A stretch of DNA of 64,000 nt from Protea cynaroides (lineage: Eukaryota > Streptophyta > Magnoliopsida > Proteales > Proteaceae): contig CM053266.1 of the NCBI GenBank assembly GCA_028583415.1, positions 7,883,217-7,947,216 of the forward strand. Reading direction: 5' to 3'. Of this stretch, positions 47,501 through 57,149 are shown one piece after another (the stretch's first letter is position 1; the number at the start of each line of letters is the position of its first letter). The translations under genes were made by a program, and so were the position numbers. Below the pieces are notes generated by a model, which did no database searches, was not told where the DNA came from, and saw only the letters and a list, made by a program, of their open reading frames with translations.

Positions 47501-49410
47501 CCGGGTAGTTCCTCCTGAAATACATCTGGGTAATCCCACACGACGTCAATATCTTCCATTCGTGGCACGTCCTTGGTTAGGTCGACCACTGATACTAGAT
47601 ATCCGACGGCTCCTTTTTCAAGGCACTTCTTAGCCTTTAGTGCTGAGAGTATGAACTTGCGTCTTCTGGGAAGTTTGGTTCCCGAGATACTGAATTCTGC
47701 TCCTTCTTTGTCCTTGAAAGTTAGCTTCTTCTCGGCGCATAACAGATTTGTAGAATGCCGAGCTAACCAGTCCATTCCCAAGATGACATCGAAGTTTGCC
47801 ATCTCAAGTTGTATTAAAGTTGCATCCAAGGTTTTCTCACCAATGAGAACTGGACATGGTCCATAACCTTTCTCTAATTCCACTTCTAATCCCATCGGTG
47901 ACCGTACAAGTAACTTGTAGTCTAATGTTTTGATGGGTAAATTGGTCTTCTTTCCAAACGACACAGATATAAATGAATGCGTAGCTCCTGAATCAAAGAG
48001 TACTCTGGCTGGTACGCCATTGATAGGTACAATACATGTGATCCGTTTTACTTAGTCTACATGCTCAATCAATGAAATTATAATCTTAAAAGTTTAGGTC
48101 ATACCTGTGACCACATCGGGCGATGCGGCTGCATCCTCTGATGTAACGGCATATACCCGTCCTTGATGTAACTGCTTCTTGGGTTTTGGGCATTCTCTTG
48201 CCATATGCCCTGGTTGGTTGCAGTTATAACACTTCGGGGCTTCAGAATTTGGTTTTGGTTGTGGTTGAGCTGCGGAAGTAAACTTTGGTGCAGTAGCAAA
48301 ATTCTGAGGACGAAAAGGTTTATACGTCCTATTATTGCCTCCGTTATACGAATTCCCAGCTGGCCTTTTTATGCCTTTGTTTTGAGTGAAATAACTCTCT
48401 TTCTGGCTCGATTCAATTACTCGAGCAATCTGGACAGCTTCGTTGTAAATTTTCTTCTCTAAGCCCAGCACATTTTCTCTTATGCTTCCTCTTAGTCCCG
48501 CGACGAACCTACGGGTTTTTGTATCTTCTTCTTGCATGCTAGCCGGTGCGAAGAAAAACAGCTCCTCATAGCGCTGTTGATACGAGTCTACGAACATCTG
48601 CCCCTGGTACAGACTCAGAAATTCCTTCTCCATTGAATCTCTGAAGCTTCTTGGGAAATACTTCTCGAATAATGCTTCTTTATATATAGCCCATGTCAGT
48701 GGGGCGTGCTTGGTCAATAAATACGTCTTTGTATATTTCCACCAATGGTGTGCGTCGCCTTTGAGCATGAAGGTGGCGCATAGTACTTTCTCTTCCTCGG
48801 TAATAGTCATCATAAGGAAGTTCCTTTCCATTTCGTCTATCCAGTGTGCTGGCCACAGTGGATCAGACGGCTTGCCATTGAATTCTCTCGGTTTCATTTT
48901 CAAAAATCTCTCCACTAGCCGGGAGTGATCCAGTTGATTTTGGTATGCCCCAAACATAGGGGGTGGATACTGATAGTTCCCTTGGGCTGCTTCTGGGACT
49001 TGCATTGGAATTGGTGCAGCCGGTTGTTGAGGTGTCTGTTGAGCTGGGTGATTACCCACTGGGGCTGCACTAGCTTGCCCAGTGTGCATGGTTGCAGCCT
49101 CAGTGGCTTGAAACATAACTCCCATTGCAACCTGCATTTAAGCTTGTGCGTGTTGCATTTGCTGTAGCTGTTGTGCCAGATTCATAACCATAGTTGCTAG
49201 CTCCGGTGGTGGAGGTGGCAAATTTGTAGGGCCTGCTGGTTCTGGATTACCCTGTGCATGGTTATTCTCTTGACTAGTCTCCTCCACTGGTGGTGGTGGT
49301 GGGACTGTATTTCGGGTCTGTCGGGTAACTCTACGTCCAGACATATTTCCTTCTGAGATGGGTGGTGCCTGAAAATCATCAAAATCAGTGAGAAATCGTT
49401 TATACTTCAT
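44594..49410 (-). pseudogene. gag-pol of the inner element, few lesions
   Basis: Gag starts at MSGRRV (or 22 codons earlier, MKYKRF). The order is CCHC knuckle CYNCNQPGHMAREC, protease, RT, RNase H, integrase (HPGSTKMYHDL, MDFVAGLP, SDRDPRFTFKFW) and chromodomain (EITSRKVQHLRNRDIYYVKV). Lesions: TAA at 49138-49140 (Gln, one substitution); loss of the gag-protease intron acceptor near 48036; a 1-bp insertion near 47198 in RT; and TAG at 46560-46562 (Gln). From 46529 to the donor the frame is intact. In both full-length copies the second Cys of the integrase zinc pair is Phe (QCLNFQ). Confidence 0.95.
48036..48104 (-). other. Gag-protease intron with destroyed acceptor, inner element
   Basis: The donor CACAG|GTATGACC is intact, but the acceptor reads CACAT instead of CACAG. 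The A-run is one base shorter than in the outer copy (69 nt). Read unspliced, gag stops after VVTGMT. Confidence 0.6.
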
Positions 49411-49482
49411 GTAAGCATGCTAACCGTTATAAAATTCAAAATCCCCCATTTCATTCTGAAATAAATACTGTCTTTTCTATGT

Positions 49483-49700
49483 AGGGTCGATGGTGAGGGT
49501 CGATGGTATGTCCGACCCTTGGTATCCGACCCTGGGAATGACCTGTTCTTCCCGAGAGCTGAGGGTTGATGCGAGGGTCGATGGGTATCCGACCCTCAGT
49601 CTGACCCTCGATTTTCTGTCAGATTCCCGAGAGTCGAGGGTCGATTGGAGGGTCGATCCGAGGGTCGATGGTGTCAGTCAAATTGTCCGACCCTCGGACC
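49483..49700. promoter_or_regulatory. GGGTCGAT / CCGACCC array before the antisense gene, inner copy
   Basis: It matches 40532-40736 and has one extra GGGTCGATTGGA-type unit near 49640, so the array length is still changing. Confidence 0.55.
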
Positions 49701-49851
49701 AAAAATCAGATTTTTAAGATCCGATTTTAGGTCATTTCTCACTATTCCTCCTCCGTTTCGATTCGCCTCCACTCTCTGAGTTGCTACAGTGCTACTCCAC
49801 TGTTCTTGGTCGGTTTAACTCCGGGTTTCGACGCCCACGTCATCCCTACAG

Positions 49852-50276
49852 GTATATCCTCTCACCTTTACCTGTTTTTAGGTTTCCTTTTCTAGGTTTT
49901 TGCCCATTTAGCTCGTATTTTCCAAATTAAACTTTTTCCAACCATAAAAATTCAATTTTTATTGGGGGCTTTTGTTATTGGGGTCTTGAGGAACGAAAGC
50001 CCTCAAAAATTTTTGAGTTTCATCGGTTGGTTATCGAGAAACTTAGAATTTTCTCTTTTTGCCCTAATTTATCGAAACTTTTGATTTTTCTTAGATCTCT
50101 TCAAATTGAACTTCGTCAGTTAAAATTGCCTACTGTATGTGGGTCGTAGGACATATTTTAACCTACGTAAGTTCTCATGCCCACTTATAGGGTGAGAAAT
50201 GGGGCTCTATTTTAATTTTTCGGATTTTTATCCTATTAACTCCTTGTTTCTTTTCTCCTTCTTATTTTCTTTGCAG
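49852..50276 (+). other. Leader intron of the antisense gene, inner copy
   Basis: The donor CCTACAG|GTATAT and the acceptor TTTTCTTTGCAG|ATACT lie five bases before the ATG. It is 425 nt and aligns with the 454-nt outer intron with indels, as expected for intron sequence. Confidence 0.65.
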
Positions 50277-50281
50277 ATACT

Positions 50282-51592
50282 ATGGCCCGTACCAAAGTGC
50301 CAAGATTGCGTGATCCACTTTGCTTTCGTTCGAATGAAGCCGAGGCACAGTATGCTGACTATGCCCGTAAAAAGGTGGAAGGGGGTCGCATGGTGAACTT
50401 GGCTGAGCTAGCCTTGTTCAATGTAGAAGGAGCATTTGGTGATATGGGGTGGCTCCCTGTCATCACATACGATGCGTGCACATGTCCCGACTTGGTACGC
50501 CAGTTCTATTGTAATCTCCAGGTGGTGGGGAATTACAATGACGTTGAGCATGGCCAGGAGTTGCGCATCACTAGCTACGTCAAGGGGGTGCACATCTCCT
50601 TTGATTATCGGCAGCTGGCCGATCTGTTGGGCATTACCTATGATGGCCCTATGGTGTACTGTGTGCCGGGAGAGCCATAGTTTGTTGAGATGGAGATGAG
50701 AGCAGAGATCGACAATCAGTTGCTACGTCTCGATAGATGGCAGATGAGGGCTTGCTACTTGCGTCCAGCTCCACGGGTTTTCTGCAAGATTATCCAGCAT
50801 AATCTGATCCCGCAGAGTGGGCATTATGAGAGGGTGTCTCAGCTGACCCAGTTCTTGATCTACTGCATCTGCACTCGCCAGCCGGTCTGCCTTCCTTACA
50901 TCATCATGCAGACGATGATTAGTGCCACATTGTCCGGTCATAGGGGTAATCTACCCTATGGACGCATGATTACAGTGCTACTGACCCGTCTGGGGGTGGA
51001 TCTGGTAGATGAGAAGATCCAGGAGAAGACCTTCTCGTCGCCTCTAGATTGGGAGGCTATCTGCAAGATGGGGCTGCGAGATGTGGAGGTTAGCGATGAA
51101 GAGAGGAACGCGATGGTGCGCCCTCACACTCGGGTTGAGATGGCTGATGCTGAGGCTGCTGCTAGGGCTCGGGGGGATCTGATCGACGATGACGATCGCA
51201 TGTATATGGATGTCGATGCGATACAACCGCCATCACCCACATATGCGGATAGGGCTGGTACTTCTGCTGCGGCGGCTTCGGTACCGGAGACCAGTCCTTC
51301 TCATGGTGCTGGTCCTTCACGCCCACCAGCTGATGACGTGCTGAGTATGTTTCACAAGATTAGAGAGGCTCAGCGCGCATCGGATCTGAGGATAGGGGAG
51401 CTCCTAGACGCCCAGCGCCGGACTGATCAGAGGGTGGCTGATCTCACAGCTAGTCTGCAGGTGACTCAGAGCCAGGTGGCATGGTTGACTAGGGTCTATG
51501 CCGAGGACTATGACAGAGATCGTGAGGCACCGCCTCCTCCTTCACCTCCAGCTTCCTTATTTGTACTTTACTTTTCTTGTACTACAGAGTAA
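50282..51592 (+). pseudogene. Antisense gene of the inner element, one nonsense codon
   Basis: It opens MARTKVPRLRDPLCFRSNE. A TAG at 50678-50680 replaces the CAG of the outer copy at codon 133. The rest of the 437-codon frame is open. After the domain come an acidic turn (DDDDRMYMDVD), a Pro/Ser/Ala linker and heptad-like repeats (ASDLRIGELLDAQRRTDQRV), with two 14-residue units where the outer copy has three. The original stop is lost, so the frame runs on into the TAA inside the hairpin at 51585. Confidence 0.85.
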
Positions 51593-51618
51593 CTGTCCGG
51601 GTTGTGGACTGTACTCTG
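51585..51618 (+). promoter_or_regulatory. Bulged hairpin after the antisense gene, inner copy
   Basis: The outer stem is CAGAGTA/TACTCTG, with a bulged A, the inner stem CTGTCC/GGACTG and the loop GGGTTGT. On the opposite strand it lies 220 nt into the genomic RNA leader, so a packaging or dimer signal is an alternative role. Confidence 0.65.
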
Positions 51619-51822
51619 CTTTAGCGATGTATATACGTTTTGTTTCTCTTAGTCATTGTATGTAACTTGTTTTCCCTTTAATAGATGCATTATTCACTTT
51701 TTAATTTGGTTTCAATCATCATTTGTGCTTACAGTGTGTTTGTATTAAAGCTTTTAATTTATCCTATCTTAGTTCACAATGGTCTTGATTGCGTGTCAGT
51801 TCGGCGGGCAAAGCCTGAGAGT

Positions 51823-51834
51823 GCTCTGATACCA
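51823..51834 (-). promoter_or_regulatory. Primer-binding site for initiator tRNA-Met, inner element
   Basis: TGGTATCAGAGC on the minus strand lies three bases inside the 5' LTR edge. This is the standard plant initiator tRNA-Met complement. Confidence 0.92.
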
Positions 51835-51837
51835 AGT

Positions 51838-54148
51838 TGTCACACCCCAATTCTGCACTGTTCAGAATGGTGTGATGAACCGCTAAATAACCAACGGTTC
51901 AACCATGATCTCTAATAGGCCATCCCCGCGTTACCCAAACTTTACACACATCCACAATCATAATCAGAGTAAATACACAATAGCGGAAATCTTATAAATA
52001 AATGAACTGAGAACTAAGATGATATTAATAATTTAATAGCAAATTATTCTGTATCAACCGAGACATAAGTAAATATCAATACAAATCTTTAATAAATCCA
52101 AATAAAAGAAATCTATAAAACATCTAATCGAATACACACGAGTTGCACTCGCAAGAGGAGTCGTGTGTATCTTCTTTAGCTCCAACGTCCATCGCTGCTA
52201 CACTCCCGTACACAGACGCGTTCATATAATCTTTGACTGTGTAACCTGCATCATCAACTAAAAATATTCGACGTCGAGGGGTGAGCACACAACACGGCTC
52301 AGTGAGTAGCCAAAACAATGCAACAATATATATGCATGCAAAAAGTCAATTTATATCTTTGGTTTGGTTTATAGTTTGCAATGCGCAATAGAAAGGTTGG
52401 GTGGTCAAAGGTTAACGTTTATTGACACCGCCTCTATACACAGGGTGTGGAAGCCCGCCCGAAGGTTAACGTTTATCGTCGTCCCCATCCACCCTACCAT
52501 AACATTATACAACAAAGGTTAACGTTTATTGCTATATAATGCTATACTAACACGTAAGCCCCTATTAGCGAGGGCTTGCAAACTGGGCTCGCTGCTAACC
52601 AATCCTAATGCCAAACAGTGTATCCAAGGCCTCACCCCAGTATCCCTTAGAATGTCCATAGAGATAGAGCTAAGGCCCCCCGGTAGAGTCAGAGACTACA
52701 AGGACCGAGACCACCTCCCCTGATACCCTACGACATAATAGTTCTGCTAAGGTAATGGCGATACGACGATGTCAATGCACAAGACTTGAGTTAGAGATAG
52801 AGCTAAAGTGCTGAGACCCGCCAAAGGTTAACGTTTATTGACGTTCTCATCATACCTCCCCTGATACTCGCTCGCATCAAGCACATCAACCACACACATA
52901 CAAGCACATGCATATTCCTATCATCATTATCATCATCATGTTATAAATAATAAAATAAATATGCATGAACAAATAATAAAAATATTGGATGGCATGCTGT
53001 ATGCACATTACGAACATATTCGCATAGAATCCAGCATAGCATAGGACTCAAGAAAATGAAAACAGTTTATTATTAACCAATTTAGTTTGGAGTTAAGGTT
53101 CCTCACCTTGGCTTGCTAAAAGATATTTTTCCAAGCTTTAGAATCACCGTTATAACGTTATTATATTGCTAGCAAACCTAACAAAGTCGATAGAATTTAA
53201 TTAGAATTAATTCAGAATTTAAAACCATTCTATCAACTGAGGGTCGATGCTAGGGTCGATGCTAGGGTCGATGGGTCTATCGACCCTCCCCTCATTCTGA
53301 ACTTCCCGAATACTGAGGGTTGTTGGTCAGAAACACCTAGGGTCGGATGGTCTATCGACCCTCGGTGCGACCCTCGATTCACTCTGGTCCAATTTCCACT
53401 TTTAAATCCACTCTTCGTGTTTGGGGTCCTATGGCTTGCTTCCTACATTCATTCAACAGTCATTCCATGGTCTAGAACCATTTATAATCCATCTAAATAG
53501 TTTTCATGCATCATCCTATGGTTTTCCATGAAAACCTAACCATGAATGGATGGTTTGGGTTTCTCCGAAATCCTACACTCAACCATATCTAATCTAAGGT
53601 CTGTAGAAACTCATGGAATTAGTATCCATACCTGAGAAGATTAATCTTTCTCTGTAAGTCTTCTCCTTTTTGCTAAGTCTTCCTCCTTGTCTCCTTTCTT
53701 CCTCTTTTCCTTCTTCTCTCTTTCTCTCAATTCAATTAGGGTTGTGAAATGAGTGAAAGTGGCTTAGGGACGTCCTTTAAATAGAGTAGGAATGTCCTAT
53801 AATAGTCCCATTGAGATTTGGAAAGAATCCCAATCGAGAATTAGGAAATTTCCTAATTTCTATATTCGTCAGAAACAGAGGGTCGATGGGAGGGTCGATG
53901 ATCCCGTCGACCCTAGGGTCTTAAGCTGTCTGACCCTTTCTTAAAATCTGAGGGTCTGACATTCTGTTTTGGGAGGTCTGACCCTACTTGGCTGGGTATG
54001 CGACCCTTCCCCTATTTTAAGTGTTTTTGGGTCGATTTGATACCTGGGATCTCGATCTCCATCACGCCCTTGGTCCACTTGACTCGACCATGATGGGTAA
54101 ACCTGGTTCAAGGTGGTAAGACCGGGTTAGTTTGACACGGGTCTTACA
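51838..54148 (-). mobile_element. 5' LTR of the inner element
   Basis: It has the same ends and layout as 42256-44548. The minus-strand TATA-like TTTAAATAG is at 53776-53784 and the GGGTCGA arrays are at 53238-53375 and 53878-54005. It drives the sense transcript toward lower coordinates. Confidence 0.95.
52124..52257 (-). CDS. LTR-encoded tail exon, inner 5' LTR
   Basis: An intact 134-nt frame identical in layout to 42542-42675. In the 5' LTR it lies upstream of gag and has no pol to join; it would act as a template for the next 3' LTR. Confidence 0.6.
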
Positions 54149-54153
54149 GATCC

Positions 54154-54571
54154 GGTCGATGATGACGATCGTTTGTATATGGATGTCGATGCGATACCCC
54201 CGCCATCACCCACACAGGCGGATGGAGTTGGTACTTCTTCTGCGGCGGCTCCTGCACCTGAGGCCGGTCCTTCTCATGAGGCTGGTCCTTTGCATCCACC
54301 TTCTGATATGATAGAGATATTGCGTGAGCTCAGGGATGCTCAGCGCAGGTCTGATTTGAGGATGGATGAGCTGTTGGCTGCTCAGCACGCATCAGACTCG
54401 CGGATGGGAGAGCTCCTAGAGGTGCAGCGTGCGACTGATCAGAGGATAGTCGGTCTCACGACTAGTCTACAGACGACCCAGACCCAGGTGGCCTGGTTGA
54501 CTAGGGTCTATGCTGAGGACTATGACAGAGATCGTGAGGCACCGCCTCCTCCTTCGCCTCCAGCTTCTTGA
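54154..54571 (+). CDS. Antisense gene, 3' part, outer element
   Basis: It continues from 42255 after the GATCC duplicate, in the same frame, and ends TGA at 54569-54571. It encodes VDDDDRLYMDVD, a Pro/Ala linker and three 14-residue heptad-like units (RSDLRMDELLAAQHASDSRM and so on) likely to form a coiled coil. It closes with TQVAWLTRVYAEDYDRDRE and a Pro-rich end. The frame carries no stop or shift, unlike gag-pol of the same element. Confidence 0.85.
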
Positions 54572-54595
54572 GTGTACTTTATTTTTCTTGTACTA

Positions 54596-54629
54596 CAGAG
54601 TAACTGTCCGGGTTGTGGACTGTACTCTG
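54596..54629 (+). promoter_or_regulatory. Bulged hairpin after the antisense gene, outer copy
   Basis: It lies 24 bases after the TGA. Stem CAGAGTA/TACTCTG, bulged A, inner stem CTGTCC/GGACTG, loop GGGTTGT. It is identical to the inner copy. Confidence 0.65.
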
Positions 54630-54832
54630 CTTTCGTTATATATATATGTTTTGTTTCGCTCTCATTGTTATGTAAACTTGTTTTTCCTTTAATAGATGCA
54701 TTATTCTCTTTTTAATTTGGTTTCAATCATCACTTGTGCTTACAGTGTGTTTGTATTAAAGCTTTTAATTTATCCTATCTCAGTTCACAATGGTCTTGAA
54801 TGTGTGTCAGTTCGGTGGGCAAGGCCTGAGAC

Positions 54833-54844
54833 GCTCTGATACCA
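54833..54844 (-). promoter_or_regulatory. Primer-binding site for initiator tRNA-Met, outer element
   Basis: TGGTATCAGAGC on the minus strand lies three bases from the LTR edge at 54848. Confidence 0.92.
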
Positions 54845-54847
54845 AGT

Positions 54848-57144
54848 TGTCACACCCCAATTCCGCACTGTTCAGAATGGTGTGATGAACCGTTAAATAA
54901 TCAACAGTTCAACCAGGATCTCTAATAGGCTATCCCCGCGTTATCCAAACTTACACACATCCACAATCATAATCAGAGTAAATACACAATAGCGGAAATC
55001 TTATAAATAAATGAACTGAGAAACTAAGATGATATTAATAATTTAATAAAAAATTATTCTGTATCAACCGAGACATAAGTAAATATCAATACAAGTCTTT
55101 AATAAATCCAAATAAAGAAACTTATAAAAATATCTAATCAAATACACACGAGTTGCACTCGCAAGAGGAGTCATGTGTATCATCTTCAGCTCCAGGGTCC
55201 ATTGCTGCTATATTCCCGTACGCAGATGCGTTCATATAATCTTCAACTGTGTAACCTGCATCATCAACTAAAAATATTCGACGTCGAGGGGTGAGCACAC
55301 AACACGGCTTAGTGAGCAGCCAAAACAATGCAACAATACATATGCATGCAAAAAGTCAATTTATATCTTTGGTTCGGTTTAAAATTTGCAGTATGTTATA
55401 GAAAGGTTGAGGTAGCCAAAGGTCACGTTTATTGACTCCGCCTCTATACACGAGTGTGTAACGTTACCCGAAGATCACGTTTATTGTCAACTCACATGCA
55501 CCCAACCATGAACATTATATAACAAAGGTTACGTTTATTGCTATATAGTGCCATACCAACACGTAAGCCCCTATTGGCGAGGGCTACAAACTGGGCTCGC
55601 AACTAACCAATCCTAATGCCAAACAGTGTATCCAAGGCCTCACCCCAGCATCCCTCAGAATTCCCATAGAGATAGAGCTAAGGCCCCCCGGTAGAGTCAG
55701 AGACTACAAGGACCGAGACCACCTCCCCTGATACTCTACGACATAATAGTTCTGCTAAAGTAATGGCGATACGACGATGCCAATGCACAAGACTTGAGTT
55801 AGAGATAGAGCTAAAGTGCTGAGACCCGCCAAAGGTTAACGTTTATTGACGTTCTCATCACACCTCCCCTGATACTCGCTCGCATCAAGCACATCAACCA
55901 CACACATACAAGCACATGCCTATTCCTATCATCATCATCATCATGTTATAAACAATAAAGTAAATATGCATGAACAAGTAATAGAAATATTGGATGGCAT
56001 GCTGTATGCACATTACAAACATATTCGCATAGAATCAAACATAGCATAGGACTCAAGAAATAGAAAATAATTTATTATTAACCAATTTAGTTTGGGGTTA
56101 AGGTTCCTCACCTTAGCTTGCTAAAAGATACTTTTCCAAGCTTTAGAATCACCGTTATAACGTTATTATATTGCTAGCAAACCTAACAAAGTCGATAGAA
56201 TTTAATTAGAATTAATTCAGAATTTAAAAACCATTCTGTCAATTGAGGGTCGATGCTAGGGTCGATGGGTCTATCGACCCTCCCTTCTTTCTGGACTTCC
56301 CGAATGCTGAGGGTCGATGGTCATAAACACCTAGGGTCGGATGGTCTATCGACCCTCGGTGCGACCCTCGATGCACTCTGGTCAAATTCCCACTTTTAAA
56401 TCCATTCTTCATGTTTGGGGTCCTATGGCTTGCTTCCTACATTCATTCAACAGTCATTCCATGGTCTAGAACCATGTATAGTCCCTCTAAATAGTTTTCG
56501 TGCATCCTCCTATGGTTTTCCATGAAAACCTAACCATGGATGGATGGTTTGGGTTTCTCCGAGATCACATTCTCATCAATAACTACCCTAAGGTCTGTAG
56601 AAACTCATAGAATTAGTATCCATACCTGAGAAGATTAATCTTTCTCTGTAACTCTTCTCCTTTTTGCTAGGTTCTCTTCCTTGCCTCTCTTCTTCCTCTT
56701 TTCCTTCTCCTCTCTTTCTCTCAATTTAATTAGGGTTGTGAAAGGAGTGAAAGTGGCTTAGGGACGTCCTTTAAATAGACTAGGAACATCCTAAATAAGT
56801 CCCATTGAGATTTGGAAAGAATCCCAATCGAAAAATATAGAAATTTCCTAATTTCTATATTCGTCAGAAACCGAGGGTCGATGGGAGGGTCGATGATCCC
56901 GTCGACCCTAAGGTCTTAAGCTGTCTGACCCTCCCTCCAAAACCGAGGGTCTGACTTTCTGTTTTGGGAGGTCTGACCCTGCTTAGCTGGGGAATGCGAC
57001 CCTCCCCTACTTTTAAATGTTTTTGGGTCGATTTTATACTTGGGATCTCGATCTCCTTTACGCCCTTGGTCCATTTGACTCGACCATGATGGGTAAACCT
57101 GGTTCAAGGTGGTAAGATCGGGTTAGATTGACACGGGTCTTACA
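54848..57144 (-). mobile_element. 5' LTR of the outer element
   Basis: It runs from TGTCACACCCC to GGGTCTTACA, with TAACC following. The minus-strand TATA-like box is at 56769-56777. Its first exon (GA-rich, about 56625-56740) has no ATG before the donor CAG|GTATGGA. Confidence 0.95.
55134..55267 (-). CDS. LTR-encoded tail exon, outer 5' LTR
   Basis: An intact 134-nt frame with DDAGYTVEDYMN and THDSSCECNSCVFD. It differs from its 3' LTR partner by a few substitutions and no indel. Confidence 0.6.
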
Positions 57145-57149
57145 TAACC

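Larger units (their letters stand above)
42251..54153 (-). mobile_element. Inner full-length element (42256-54148), TSD GATCC
   Basis: LTRs at 42256-44548 and 51838-54148 are flanked by GATCC at 42251-42255 and 54149-54153. It has the same family and plan as the outer element and inserted into codon 303 of the outer antisense gene. LTR differences are mostly single substitutions, plus an extra 12-bp GGGTCGATGCTA-type unit and a short loss near 43817 (TTTGGGG absent). Confidence 0.97.
33305..57149 (-). mobile_element. Outer full-length Ty3/gypsy chromovirus element (33310-57144), TSD TAACC
   Basis: The two LTRs (33310-35610 and 54848-57144) are flanked by TAACC on both sides. The order on the minus strand is 5' LTR, primer site, plus-strand extra gene, gag, protease, RT, RNase H, integrase, chromodomain, polypurine tract and 3' LTR. 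A second element (42256-54148) lies inside it, so the outer element itself is about 11.9 kb. About 6-7 differences occur in the first 200 bases of its two LTRs by eye, against about 3 in the inner pair, as nesting order requires. Confidence 0.96.

Noticed and set aside
48040..48110. Stop-codon readthrough between gag and pol in the inner copy
   Set aside because: Two in-frame stops lie there, and the outer copy is out of frame by one. The intron reading explains both copies and restores the family's usual protein junction.
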